A stretch of DNA of 40,284 nucleotides from Candidatus Poribacteria bacterium (GTDB lineage: Bacteria; Poribacteria; WGA-4E; UBA9662): assembly GCA_002699335.1 (NCBI GenBank), contig PACG01000074.1, positions 18,624-58,907 of the forward strand, in the 5' to 3' direction. The translations under genes were made by a program, and so were the position numbers. Below, piece by piece: positions 8,195 to 17,697 of the stretch (positions are counted from its first letter, which is position 1; each line of letters starts with the position of its first letter). The notes under the pieces were generated by a model. That model worked only from the letters and a program-made list of their open reading frames with translations, was not told the origin of the DNA and searched no databases.

Positions 8195-9955
8195 TTAAAT
8201 TTCATCTACCCGAATAGACAATTCTTCTAATTGGGTGTCCGATACTACCGATGGTGCCCCCGTCATCAAGCAGGCGCCTCGCTGTGTTTTAGGAAAGGCG
8301 ATAACTTCGCGGATATTGTCTTCACCTAGCATCAGCATGATTAGCCGATCTAATCCGGGCGCAATGCCAGCATGTGGCGGTGTACCGTATTGCAAGGCTT
8401 CGATAAAGTATCCGAATCGCGTTTTGATATCTTCTGGTGACAATTTCAATACTTCTAGAACCTTCTGTTGGATCGACCACTGATGGATCCGAACACTACC
8501 GCTTGCCACCTCATTACCGTTGATGACCAGATCGTAGTGCTGGGCCCGAACTTTGCTAGGATCTGTTTCAATCAGTCCAGCAGTTTCAGATGAGGGTGAG
8601 GTGAAAAGGTGGTGTGCCGGTTGATAACGGTTTTCTTCGTTGTCCCACTCAAACAGTGGAAAATCGACCACCCACAACATATCAAACCGATCCTTATTGA
8701 TCAATTCCAGCCGCCTCCCCAAATGGAGGCGTAAGTTGGAGAGAGCATCGGCCACGATTTTGGGTTGATCGGCCACAAATAGCATGAGATCACCCGCTTC
8801 AGCACCCATTCGTTCCGCAACGGCCTGAAGTTGGCCCAAGCCAAAAAACTTGACAATACTAGAATCAAAACCGTCTGCGGTCACTTTGATCCAGGCTAAC
8901 CCTTTAGCCTTGTAGGTGGCAACAAAATCGGTTAGTGTATCAATTTCACGGCGGGGAAAATCGGCCCCTCCTGGTGCGGCTAGACCTTTGATTTGTCCGC
9001 CGTTCTCGAGGACACTGGTGAAGACTTTGAAATCGCTATCAGCAACTAGATCTGACACATCTGCCAATTCCATCTCAAAGCGGGTATCCGGCTTGTCGTT
9101 ACCAAACCGTTCCATGGCTTCAGTGTAAGACATCCGCTTAAACGGTGTCTCAACCGGAATACCGCCGGCCTCCTCAAAGATTCGTTTGATCAATCCCTCG
9201 GTTACTGCCAGCACATCATCTTCGGTCGCAAATGACATCTCCAGATCGATTTGCGTAAACTCCAACTGTCGGTCAGCCCGAGTATCCTCGTCACGGAAGC
9301 ATTTCGGGATTTGAAAGTACCGATCCACGCCGCTCATCATCAGGATCTGCTTAAATTGTTGCGGTGATTGGGGCAAAGCGTAGAAATCGCCCGGATTCAA
9401 CCGACTCGGCACTAAGACGTCGCGTGCGCCTTCCGGTGTACTATTCATCAAAATCGGTGTCTCGATCTCGAGAAATCCTTGTTCGTCCATGTAGTTGCGA
9501 CAGGCTAACATGGCTTTGTGTCGCATCTTCAAGGTTTTCTGCATTTTGGGGCGACGTAGATCCAGATAACGGTATTTCAGCCGAACTTCTTCTGCCACGT
9601 CGACCTCATCTTCAATAGGGAAAGCCGGCGTTTCAGCGACATTCAAAATCTCCAAATAGTCAGTGGCAATCTCGATCTCACCGGTAGATAGATTCGGATT
9701 TTCGGCTCCTTCTCCACGCTCCCGAACTGTGCCTTTTACGCCAATGACAAACTCGTTTCTCAGACGATCTGCCGATTGATGGGCCGCAACGTCAATAATA
9801 GGATCAAAGACCACCTGCACAATTCCTGTCCGATCTCTAAGATCGACAAAGATCACTCCTCCGTGGTCTCGTCGCCGAGACACCCATCCCACCAGTGTAA
9901 CTTCCTCACCGACTTGTTGCCGACGAAGGTTCCCACAATAATATGTCCGTTTCAT
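8195..9955 (-). CDS. aspS: Aspartyl-tRNA synthetase
   Basis: The 586-aa cytoplasmic class II synthetase has normal bacterial length. It shows an N-terminal OB-fold anticodon domain (about 1-105), the class II core with motif 2 ([16 protein letters not shown], about 220-235), a GAD insertion (about 290-410) and motif 3 ([12 protein letters not shown], 530-541). Residue 31 in the RRRDHGG loop is His. In Pseudomonas-type enzymes His31 marks the non-discriminating class that also charges tRNA-Asn, while E. coli has Leu there. This suggests, but does not prove, reliance on GatCAB for Asn-tRNA. It is fully intact, which argues against pervasive sequencing error. It lies between the TPR fusion gene (56 bases upstream) and the isomerase. 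Confidence 0.97.
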   Translation of the reverse strand: MKRTYYCGNLRRQQVGEEVTLVGWVSRRRDHGGVIFVDLRDRTGIVQVVFDPIIDVAAHQSADRLRNEFVIGVKGTVRERGEGAENPNLSTGEIEIATDYLEILNVAETPAFPIEDEVDVAEEVRLKYRYLDLRRPKMQKTLKMRHKAMLACRNYMDEQGFLEIETPILMNSTPEGARDVLVPSRLNPGDFYALPQSPQQFKQILMMSGVDRYFQIPKCFRDEDTRADRQLEFTQIDLEMSFATEDDVLAVTEGLIKRIFEEAGGIPVETPFKRMSYTEAMERFGNDKPDTRFEMELADVSDLVADSDFKVFTSVLENGGQIKGLAAPGGADFPRREIDTLTDFVATYKAKGLAWIKVTADGFDSSIVKFFGLGQLQAVAERMGAEAGDLMLFVADQPKIVADALSNLRLHLGRRLELINKDRFDMLWVVDFPLFEWDNEENRYQPAHHLFTSPSSETAGLIETDPSKVRAQHYDLVINGNEVASGSVRIHQWSIQQKVLEVLKLSPEDIKTRFGYFIEALQYGTPPHAGIAPGLDRLIMLMLGEDNIREVIAFPKTQRGACLMTGAPSVVSDTQLEELSIRVDEI

Positions 9956-10011
9956 ACTTTAATATCCACCCAGTACTGAATGATGAATTCATCATCAATA
10001 TTATTTCTCTG

Positions 10012-13000
10012 TTACTGTAACTTTTTCTGAATCTCTGCCCTCAGATCCCTGAGATCTAAATTGTCTGGCATTGCGATAATAGCCTGATCGATGGCCCGTT
10101 GGGCCTTTTTATATTCTGCCTGATCGAAGTATAGTTCCGCAAGCACGTAATTAGCATGCCAAGAATTTGGATCTGCGGCTTTAGACTTTTGGGCATAGGC
10201 CACGGCTTGGTCGACCTTTCCATGCGAACGGCAAAGTGAAGCCATAACGGCAAAAATCTCGGCAGGGAGATCAACTTCGACCGCTTCCAACCGCTTGTAA
10301 GTCCGTAGAGCTTGATCGTACTTTTCTAACCGTTCATAGAGCGGTCCTAAGAAAATATAGAAATCAACCCGGTTGGGGGCAAGTTTCAAAGCCTGTTCTA
10401 TTATTTTTGCCGACTCCGTCAGTCTTCCCTGTGCTTCCAAACTGACTGCTAACTGAAAATAGTTCTGTGGATCTTTATTATCTTGTTGAACGGCCAACCG
10501 GGCCTCGGCTTCCAACTGGGCGAACTCAGCTTGTGCATTTTCTCTTACTAATCCAATTGCGACCCCTAGATTGTAGCGAAGTGTCATGTCACGCGGATTC
10601 TGCATCACTGCTTGATTCATTAGCTCTGCCGCTTTGGTTAACTCACCTTCAGCATAGGCGATATGACCTCGAATCAGGTCCTGAGTAGCAGAGAAGTAAA
10701 CTCCCACGGTCTGCCGAACCTGCTTTTTCTCTTCCAGAGTATGACCATAATTGACTAATGATGATGAGACTTGCTCCCGATAGGGCATCATGGTAGAAAC
10801 ATTTTTATAGGTGGTGTTTACGATCTCTCGACCGCCAAAAAACTCCAGATAGGGATGGTTGTCAGTATGAACTAACCCTTCACCCACATAAGACCGGGCG
10901 GCCTCTTCCCCCATTATAAAAGAGTCGAGCAACGACCAGCCATCGAGATCATCGTGACGAAGTCCAGCCTGGATGCTAGGGATCTGGGTTCGCGCCATAA
11001 AATCACGGAAGTTAATTCGCAGTTTTTCTGGCGTACCGATCAGGATCACGAAATCGGGCGTGTACTTGTACCAAACTGTCGTATGTGGAAAAACGTTCAG
11101 AAAGGTACGAATGATCATTTTGTAGTGCAGTTCTGGCACACGATGCAAGGGAACCCACTGACACATGATCCCGTTCGGAGTTAAGATCCGCTTGCACAAG
11201 CGATAAAAATCTTCGCTATAGATATTAGAACTTCCCGCACTGACCAGTGGGTGAATAATACCGGTCGAAATCATGTCGTACTTTTTAGGCGTCATCAGAA
11301 TATAGTTACGCCCATCGTTAAGCGTTAAATCGAACAGTGGGCTCTGTACCACATTATGATTGACATGGGTAAAGTACTGGCGGGCGGCGTCGATCACGCC
11401 TTTGGAAATTTCAACCGCATCGACCGCCACACCATGTTGGGTCATCGAGTACGATGTTACGCCCATTCCAAATCCAACCACTAAAGCTCGCTTGGGGTTA
11501 GGATGCAATAGTAGCGGTAGATGGGCGATGACTCTATGCGAGGGCGAGTCCCAGCGGGATGCATCCGCGGCCTGGTTAGTATCTACATAAAGCCGGTAGA
11601 CCCCTTCGTCATCTTTTAGCGTGGTGACACTGGCATCAATCTCTTCTCGATAGTCTACCAAATCATCCCCTGGACGTTGGACTTTGAAAATAGCACTTTT
11701 CAAAAATAGTGGCGTATCAGACCAACCGACGGTCAAAATTGCGATCACCATCGACACAACTGAACCTAAAATGGCCGCGCCTCTTCGCACAGTATGTCCT
11801 ATCGTAACTCGCTGATTTGGTATTGCCAAGACTAAGAGACAACCAATACCGACGTTAAGCATGGCCAATAGACCAATGCTACGCCGAATCCCAATCAGAG
11901 GAATTAGGACAAAGCCCGCTAATAGGGCTCCGAGAATCGACCCAACCGTATTGACCATATAGATTCGCCCGATATCCTGGCCTAGCGAATCCTTCGTGGT
12001 AGCGTAAATGCGGGTCACTACGGGGAAGCAGCCCCCCATTAAGGTGGTTGGAATCAGCATCACGATCAAACAGGAGACGAATGTCCAGAGCCTAGTACCG
12101 GACAAGGCTTGAAAGGTCTTGGTGATTTCAAATAATTGACTGAAAGCTGGGACGAGGGCGATACTAGACAACCCAATTCCAACCTGGATTAAGCCAAGAA
12201 AGACTAGCTTAGAATGCTGGTCGGTGAATGAGGACAATACTTCTACGCCATGACTATTCTCTGTTAACGAAGTAGCCTCGACTTCGACCGGGGGATTGCG
12301 ATCGGCCAACCAGGCAAAGATCAAACTACCGAACGCAATACCGAATAGAAAGGCGGCCAGCATGGTTGAAAAAGCATAAGTTGTACTGCCTAAAAAGAAG
12401 ACCAGCATCCGTGTCCACAACACCTCATAGCCCAGGGCACAAAACCCGGAAATCGCAAAAGCCAACAGGCCGATGGGGGGTAAAAAGGGCAAAATTTTAC
12501 GATTTTCAAAGCCTTTTGAGCTTGGAATGACATCTTTACTTTTGATCCAATCGAAGAACCCGCCCCCGGCTCGATCCGTCCTCAACCTGGTAGCGAAGTG
12601 GTCTTGATCTGAGGAATCGTGGGTTGGCGTGACCGGAGGATTTGCAACGCTTTTTTGTAGATCTGAAATAGCCGTCATCACTGCTTCACTGCTAAACTCC
12701 CAACCCAGATCTAACCAAAATAATAGACCTGCTAGAACGAAGTTAGTTACAGCACCGAGAATGATGGTCTGCATCACACCTAAATGGCGAATCAAGAAAA
12801 ATCCGGTCGCGATCGTGCCGACCATAGCACCAAAAGTGTTTAAGGCGTAGAATAAACCGACCCGTCTTCCCCGCTTTTCGATCTGATCGACGACGAATTT
12901 ACTAACAACAGGTAATGTCCCACCCATTAGCGTGGTTGGAATTAACAACACCAGAAAGGAGAGGATAAATCGAATCAGGGTCAGCGAGTAAAACTCAGCC

Positions 13001-13401
13001 GACAGGGTTCGATAGATCAGAATATAGACCGCTTTTAAGAGATCGAGAAGGAAAGGGGACAGGAGAGCAAAGATAGCAATACCACACTCCAAAGCGGCGT
13101 ACAGTCGAAGTGGACGACCCAATCGATCCACAATTCGACCAAACAGATAGCTACCTAGTGCCAAACCCGCCATGAAAGTCGTCAGAACAGCACTGGTAGC
13201 AAACACCGTGCTACCGAAAATAAGCTGCAGTTTCCTGGCCCAAACGACCTGGTAGATGAGTCCACTAGCCCCCGAAAAGAAGAAGATAATCCCGATTAGA
13301 CTGAGCCGAACCGCTAGATCGAACGATAGTCGCGACGATCTATTTTGGGATATAAAGTTGTGTTGGTCGTAATGATGTTGCATCTTTTTAATAATGAACA
13401 C
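10012..13401 (-). CDS. Fused membrane (MFS-like)/spermidine synthase-like/TPR protein
   Basis: The 1129-aa protein has three parts. Residues about 25-600 are a polytopic membrane region made of two homologous halves: GASGLIYQVVWARKL...FGST and a matching GFCALGYEVLWTRML...LGST. Residues about 640-850 form a Rossmann methyltransferase/aminopropyltransferase-like domain (RALVVGFGMGVTSYSM, LNDGRNYILM). Residues about 915-1125 are TPR repeats. The usual catalytic Asp-Pro gate of spermidine synthases is replaced by a STGIIHPLVSAGSSNIYSED segment, so true aminopropyltransferase activity is doubtful. GTG at 13401 and ATG at 13383 are both possible starts; neither has a good ribosome binding site. 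The protein probably sits in the inner membrane; function unknown. Confidence 0.88.
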   Translation of the reverse strand: MFIIKKMQHHYDQHNFISQNRSSRLSFDLAVRLSLIGIIFFFSGASGLIYQVVWARKLQLIFGSTVFATSAVLTTFMAGLALGSYLFGRIVDRLGRPLRLYAALECGIAIFALLSPFLLDLLKAVYILIYRTLSAEFYSLTLIRFILSFLVLLIPTTLMGGTLPVVSKFVVDQIEKRGRRVGLFYALNTFGAMVGTIATGFFLIRHLGVMQTIILGAVTNFVLAGLLFWLDLGWEFSSEAVMTAISDLQKSVANPPVTPTHDSSDQDHFATRLRTDRAGGGFFDWIKSKDVIPSSKGFENRKILPFLPPIGLLAFAISGFCALGYEVLWTRMLVFFLGSTTYAFSTMLAAFLFGIAFGSLIFAWLADRNPPVEVEATSLTENSHGVEVLSSFTDQHSKLVFLGLIQVGIGLSSIALVPAFSQLFEITKTFQALSGTRLWTFVSCLIVMLIPTTLMGGCFPVVTRIYATTKDSLGQDIGRIYMVNTVGSILGALLAGFVLIPLIGIRRSIGLLAMLNVGIGCLLVLAIPNQRVTIGHTVRRGAAILGSVVSMVIAILTVGWSDTPLFLKSAIFKVQRPGDDLVDYREEIDASVTTLKDDEGVYRLYVDTNQAADASRWDSPSHRVIAHLPLLLHPNPKRALVVGFGMGVTSYSMTQHGVAVDAVEISKGVIDAARQYFTHVNHNVVQSPLFDLTLNDGRNYILMTPKKYDMISTGIIHPLVSAGSSNIYSEDFYRLCKRILTPNGIMCQWVPLHRVPELHYKMIIRTFLNVFPHTTVWYKYTPDFVILIGTPEKLRINFRDFMARTQIPSIQAGLRHDDLDGWSLLDSFIMGEEAARSYVGEGLVHTDNHPYLEFFGGREIVNTTYKNVSTMMPYREQVSSSLVNYGHTLEEKKQVRQTVGVYFSATQDLIRGHIAYAEGELTKAAELMNQAVMQNPRDMTLRYNLGVAIGLVRENAQAEFAQLEAEARLAVQQDNKDPQNYFQLAVSLEAQGRLTESAKIIEQALKLAPNRVDFYIFLGPLYERLEKYDQALRTYKRLEAVEVDLPAEIFAVMASLCRSHGKVDQAVAYAQKSKAADPNSWHANYVLAELYFDQAEYKKAQRAIDQAIIAMPDNLDLRDLRAEIQKKLQ

Positions 13402-13472
13402 CGAAGGATGAATTAATTCTTCTCATCAATGCACAGTTACTTGGTGGAACAAGAAAATAAGAGAAACAGCAT

Positions 13473-14351
13473 CTATGTACTATTTCTCGGTTGTGAAATG
13501 CCCACGAAACGATCCCAACTGGCGTTTACCTGTTCTGTTGTGGGTAGCTCACCATCCGCAATCAGGAAACGGTAGCAAATTTGCAACGCTTCTCCGTTCC
13601 CTATAGGATGAACAAAGAAAGCACCGAATCGACCATAATCACGATAGGCGGAAAACCGAGTCTCCTTGGGATTATCAGGATGGTTAAGTTGTGCCACACT
13701 ATGTTGATTCCCACTAAGCGTATAGGTTTCGCCGACCCAAGGGTAATCGAGATCTACTTTTGGATCAGCCCCTGCTTTCGGGAAAATGTAGATTGTTTCC
13801 TCTTTGACTACCTCATCCGCTGGCCGATACTGAACGCCGGCGTGTTCTGGATCACCATCCAGTAGCACATCGCCAGCAACCGATTTCAATTCGGCTGTAA
13901 AGTCGATCTGCAAGCGGAATGGCGACTCTGTTGGCCGCTGGAAGGTCATGGTTCGAGTTTCCTCGATCATGACTCGACCCTTTTCGTCATTCCAATCTGT
14001 TTGTGAGATCAGCGTTGCTCTCTCCTCGTCCGCCGTTTGCTGGATAAATCGACGATGGATAATCTCTCCACCCGTCATGTGCCACCGATCGTACGTCTGA
14101 CCGTTAAACTGTATTTTGTTCCAACCGATAAATATGCCCCGGTGATGGGTGAAGAGACCGCCGGGGCCCTTGGTAATCGGTGTGGTTCCATCGACATTAA
14201 AAACGTGAAGGTAAGGTTTGTATGTCTCGTGTAGTCGATCGTCGGTTGAATTATCGTAAGCGTACATATAGCGCCCAGCGATCTTCCTGTCCAGCAGGAT
14301 ATCGGTATGCTGATTCGTGTGATCGTTCAGGCTAAATCCTGTATCGTTCAT
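13473..14351 (-). CDS. DUF6807 (PmoA-like) family protein
   Basis: The 292-aa protein matches the DUF6807 family common in Planctomycetes and Poribacteria-like genomes: a YKPYLHVFNVDGTTPITKG segment, GGLFTHHRGIFIGWNK, a central WHMTGGEI, then HAGVQYRP and a late FGAFFVHPI. The family is predicted to be a beta-sandwich sugar-associated protein; its biochemistry is unknown. No signal peptide is seen. The start is ATG 14349-14351 (MNDTGF) because GGAG lies 6 bases upstream; the longer TTG frame would include that site. Two abutting palindromes lie about 65 bases upstream and may be operators. Confidence 0.82.
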   Translation of the reverse strand: MNDTGFSLNDHTNQHTDILLDRKIAGRYMYAYDNSTDDRLHETYKPYLHVFNVDGTTPITKGPGGLFTHHRGIFIGWNKIQFNGQTYDRWHMTGGEIIHRRFIQQTADEERATLISQTDWNDEKGRVMIEETRTMTFQRPTESPFRLQIDFTAELKSVAGDVLLDGDPEHAGVQYRPADEVVKEETIYIFPKAGADPKVDLDYPWVGETYTLSGNQHSVAQLNHPDNPKETRFSAYRDYGRFGAFFVHPIGNGEALQICYRFLIADGELPTTEQVNASWDRFVGISQPRNST

Positions 14352-14415
14352 CTCATACTCCAAATTTTTGCATTGTTTTCACTTCTGTTGTTAGCAATGG
14401 CGATCGGATGCCCAC

Positions 14416-14445
14416 CCCAAATTTATTGGGTCCAATTCAGTTGGA
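14416..14445. promoter_or_regulatory. Two abutting 15-bp palindromes, candidate tandem operators
   Basis: CCCAA-ATTTA-TTGGG (14416-14430) and TCCAA-TTCAG-TTGGA (14431-14445) share the form CCAA-N5-TTGG and lie end to end. They are about 65 bases upstream of the DUF6807 start. A third copy of the same form lies at 28371-28385. Spacing and symmetry would suit a dimeric repressor, but no regulator gene is visible in the window. Confidence 0.4.
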
Positions 14446-14573
14446 GGTGGAGATAATACCAGGAAGTTAATCCTTCGCTTATCATTCCCGTGCACACAGG
14501 GATCCAGCCGATTCTACTTTGCCAGCATTGCTGACTACGTTGTGATTTGTGCAGGTTAGCTTAGGCTAATTGA

Positions 14574-15003
14574 CTATCTCTCCCCTAAATGACGAAAGGC
14601 CTCTGAGACATCCTGACGAACTTTTTGGCTTTTATCTGCTAAGGTTTTACAGCATTTAGCTACGAAGGCGTTGACAACGTCAATATGCTCTAGTGCTTCC
14701 ATCGTCGTCCGACGAACGCTTGACGACCGGCTTTCATCAACAGCGACTATTGCTACAACAACGGAATTGCAGGTTGACCGATCTCTTGCAGAATGTATTC
14801 AAGAAGTTGAACTGGATTTTGCTGGACCGGCTTGCCAAAATGTCGACTATCTCTAGCTGAACTCGTTGGTGTTGTTTGGAAGTGATTGCTGGAAATGGGC
14901 CAGCAAAACCCGATAAGGCTCTGATTATATTGTTTCTGTTAAGCTGGGAAGCATAACTGAGCACAATATAATCAGCAAGACTGTTAATGCCGATTTTGTG
15001 CAT
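14574..15003 (-). pseudogene. HEAT-repeat gene remnant
   Basis: The end of this stretch reads as HEAT-like helical repeats: DESRSSSVRRTTMEALEHI and ADKSQKVRQDVSEAFRHLGE, ending at TAG 14574-14576. Just upstream a different frame gives PVQLLEYILQEIGQPAIPLL, so a frameshift lies near 14757. Further upstream only RVQLEIVDILAS is suggestive. No intact frame, ribosome binding site or signal peptide is present. It is probably a decayed relative of the HEAT proteins at 17698-20539 or a separate repeat protein. Confidence 0.5.
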
Positions 15004-15012
15004 TGGATCCTC

Positions 15013-16104
15013 TCAAGGCAACTTAGCCTCGTAGACCTGCGACCAGCCAGAACGGTCCGAAGTGAAGACCACTACAGAATTATCAGGACTAAAAGAGGGA
15101 TGTGGATGTGTATGCTGTGGGGCATAAACATTTATCGATCCATCGGCATAAGGAAAGGGCCCATCCCAATGCGCCCCCACGGAGGTCGCACCTGCATAAC
15201 AGAGTGGTGTAGGTTCGCCTATACCATCTCTAGGGTCGAAGATTTGAATCCCGACGTCCGGGAAATTGGTGTCTGCCACCATCATCGAGCCATCGGTGCT
15301 ACAGGTGGCGTGCCAGGCATTGAACGAAGCGATCCTTCGCTCCACTCCTGTATCGACATGCACACATCGAATACCATGCGGCCAATCAACAAAGGCAAGT
15401 TCTCTTGTGGTCGGAATCCAAGATTCGTGGGTGATCCACTCATTTCTTTCGACGTTTCTGACATATAGGCGACGGTTGTTGGATCCGTCCCAATTAATAA
15501 CCCAAACCCGATCTGTCAGCGGTCCTGCGTAGTAGAGCAAATCGGGATCGTCTGGACAAAACTGCATATGGCCAATACTATCACGACGTAAGATCGTCTC
15601 TTGTTGCCCCGTCGAAGTGTCGACGATTGAGAGAGCCACCTCATCGGCGATATTATAGCGAACGGCCCACCGCTGATCGTCCGAACTCAGAGCTGTTGTT
15701 CCCATGGCTGCACCTACCATGCCTCTCTCTCGCATTCGTGTAGCCGAAAAATTGACTAATTCAACCTCTTCCAACGAATCCAAATTTAATCGCCAACCAC
15801 TAGTAACAGCCGTAAAAAAAACAGCACTTCCGTCGTGAGAAGGATAGATCGACCAGGGACTTAGATCGGCTCGATCTGTCAACTGCATTAACTCGCCCGT
15901 CTCACGAATTTCAGCGAAGATCTGTGGGCTACCCGTTCGATGCGAAACAAAAATCAGCCGTTTCATCTGGTCATCATAGGCAGGAACGATAAAGAATGGG
16001 TGGTGATGCGTCGAAAAATCGATGGTAACTTGACGAATTTCGACACCTGTTTGACTGTCCCGAAAGGTCAAGGATTCTGAGGGATAAATTTCTCCTTTTG
16101 CCAT
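15013..16104 (-). CDS. Oligogalacturonate lyase-like seven-bladed propeller (PL22-type)
   Basis: The 363-aa protein is a WD40/TolB-like beta-propeller whose conserved histidines match oligogalacturonate lyases: THHHPFF near residue 34, HMQFCPDDPDLLYYAGP near 179, WITHESW near 226 and a C-terminal APQHTHPHPSFSPD. Gln330, His333 and His335 keep the Q-x-x-H-x-H spacing of the manganese site of PL22 enzymes, and His265 or His226 may be the third histidine. PL22 enzymes cleave unsaturated or saturated digalacturonate in the cytoplasm, and no signal peptide is seen here either. AGGAGAA lies just upstream of the ATG. The exact uronate substrate is uncertain. Confidence 0.78.
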   Translation of the reverse strand: MAKGEIYPSESLTFRDSQTGVEIRQVTIDFSTHHHPFFIVPAYDDQMKRLIFVSHRTGSPQIFAEIRETGELMQLTDRADLSPWSIYPSHDGSAVFFTAVTSGWRLNLDSLEEVELVNFSATRMRERGMVGAAMGTTALSSDDQRWAVRYNIADEVALSIVDTSTGQQETILRRDSIGHMQFCPDDPDLLYYAGPLTDRVWVINWDGSNNRRLYVRNVERNEWITHESWIPTTRELAFVDWPHGIRCVHVDTGVERRIASFNAWHATCSTDGSMMVADTNFPDVGIQIFDPRDGIGEPTPLCYAGATSVGAHWDGPFPYADGSINVYAPQHTHPHPSFSPDNSVVVFTSDRSGWSQVYEAKLP

Positions 16105-16260
16105 GTTCTCCTAATCCTAGTTCATAAAGTCTTGGTCAATAGAGAGGATGCTTAGTGTCCATCCGCTATGTAGACATCAAGTTATGTCTCAATCAAACTA
16201 AGAGCAAGTTTTGAGTGGTTTCAGATGAATACCTCTTCTTAGAAATATTAGATCAGTCCA

Positions 16261-17205
16261 TCATTCATTTGCACATTGATAACCTATCGCCTCTAAGTTC
16301 TGGCGAATCTTAGCAACTTCCGACGCTGGCAACTGCCGCAGCGGACGACGCATAGTCATAGCAGGGAAACGCCCCATTAGCCAGCGGGCACACTTCATCC
16401 GTTGGTGAGCGTCACTACTTGGTTCACCAAAATTATAGACGATTCGAGCCAGCGGATCTACTAACTGCCTCGCCTTTCTGGCTCCAACCAGATCAGCGTT
16501 CAAAGCCGCATGGACCACTTCTACCATTAGTTCAGGTACAAATCCAGCGAATCCGATTAAAGCGCCATCACATCCTTCCAAAAGGCTGGCTAACAGATAT
16601 TCGTCGTGACAGGTTAAGATGGGTACATCTGGAGCTGTTTCTTTCAACTGTTCGTAATCCCATCGCCAGCGAGCCATGTCTCGCGTCCCCATTTTAATGC
16701 AAACCACTTGTGGAATTTTGATCATCTCCAGCATCTCATCTAAGCTATAGCCAGCTTTAGTCCAGGCGGGATATTGATGCACGATGATCGGAATATCGGC
16801 GACTTCGGCTACATCCTGGAAAAAGCCAACAGCTGTCTCAAAGGTTCGTCCAAACCGTAGCCAGTGATGTGGTGGCATCAACAAGATTCCGTCGGCACCA
16901 ACTTCCTTGGCAGCTATCGCCTGGTCGATGGCAGACGCGCTTCCTTCACCGCTGACGCCTGAGATCACTTTCACCTTGTCACCGACGGCTTCAGCGGTAA
17001 TCCGCGTTACTTCTGCACGTTCGCTATCCCGGAGCGACATGATTTCACCGGTATGACCGTTACAGACGACGCCTTTGATTCCGTCGACAGCCGCCAATTC
17101 TCGCATGTAGGTTGCTAATCCTTCTGAGTCGATGGACTCATCCTCATGGAAAGGGCACAAGGTAGCAGGGAAAACTCCGGTCCAGGGATGGTGTTGCCAG
17201 TTCAT
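16261..17205 (-). CDS. DapA-family aldolase/lyase (dihydrodipicolinate synthase-like)
   Basis: The 314-aa TIM-barrel protein has the class I lyase pattern: a GHTGEIMSL motif in place of GTTGE, a catalytic Tyr in HQYPAW (Tyr145) and a Schiff-base Lys in CIKMGTRD (Lys171). Family members include dihydrodipicolinate synthase, N-acetylneuraminate lyase and keto-deoxy sugar-acid aldolases. The altered first motif and the surrounding sugar genes favour a sugar-acid aldolase over lysine synthesis. I prefer the ATG at 17203-17205. GGAG lies 11 bases upstream and abuts an alternative GTG at 17217, which is too close to use it. Confidence 0.87.
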   Translation of the reverse strand: MNWQHHPWTGVFPATLCPFHEDESIDSEGLATYMRELAAVDGIKGVVCNGHTGEIMSLRDSERAEVTRITAEAVGDKVKVISGVSGEGSASAIDQAIAAKEVGADGILLMPPHHWLRFGRTFETAVGFFQDVAEVADIPIIVHQYPAWTKAGYSLDEMLEMIKIPQVVCIKMGTRDMARWRWDYEQLKETAPDVPILTCHDEYLLASLLEGCDGALIGFAGFVPELMVEVVHAALNADLVGARKARQLVDPLARIVYNFGEPSSDAHQRMKCARWLMGRFPAMTMRRPLRQLPASEVAKIRQNLEAIGYQCANE

Positions 17206-17461
17206 ATTTAATAGCACTCCTTAATACTCTCAATCTCTATAGGTCTCGGCCGAAAAAGAGTTGAAGATCAAGTAACGTTATATTATACCTTAAATCGATC
17301 TCAATCTATCAGCGTATCTTGCCAGCCAATCGGAGCCGGAACACAAATAAATTGAGAGTCTGAACCAAGTAGCAACATTAGCCTTTTAAGGCTTCCATTC
17401 AGTTGACAGTAGGCCAAGAGATGAGGTTGATATTTCGCTATCTCAACCAAGCGTGAGACGA
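17206..17461. other. Intergenic region upstream of the DapA-like gene
   Basis: About 255 bases without a recognisable gene. AT-rich sequence around 17280-17310 could hold the promoter of the DapA-like gene, but no convincing pair of promoter hexamers was found. Confidence 0.4.
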
Positions 17462-17599
17462 TTACCAACCGTTGCCTGAATTGGCTCCGCCAATGGTAGA
17501 TCCTCCGTTACTCCGCTCGGTGGTGTAGCTCGGTTTGGTTAAGGACTGCTTTTCCGCCTCGATCTCGATTCCGTACACCTCCCAGTTGTCCGTTGCCAT
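17462..17599 (-). CDS. Possible small protein, 45 aa
   Basis: An ATG at 17597-17599 opens a 45-codon frame ending TAA. It begins MATDNWEVYGIEIEAEKQSL and has a Gly/Ser/Asn-rich tail ending GGANSGNGW. An AGG lies about 4 bases before the ATG, which is rather close. The frame continues open upstream for about 20 codons without a start, so it could be the tail of a lost gene. The composition is protein-like but no family is recognised. Confidence 0.3.
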   Translation of the reverse strand: MATDNWEVYGIEIEAEKQSLTKPSYTTERSNGGSTIGGANSGNGW

Positions 17600-17697
17600 A
17601 GACCTGGCGGTAGTGTTCTTATTTTGTTGTTCTTCTACACTGATGGTCCAAACTCAAATCGGTTAGTGAATAAACCAATGGAAATTTTGGAGTTGCT

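Noticed and set aside
14998..15468. Plus-strand frame of 156 codons
   Set aside because: It is wholly antisense to the well-supported propeller gene and its Arg/Cys/His-rich translation is typical of a shadow frame.
16261..17205. Assignment as true dapA of lysine synthesis
   Set aside because: The GTTGE motif is replaced by GHTGE and the neighbours are sugar genes, so a sugar-acid aldolase is at least as likely.
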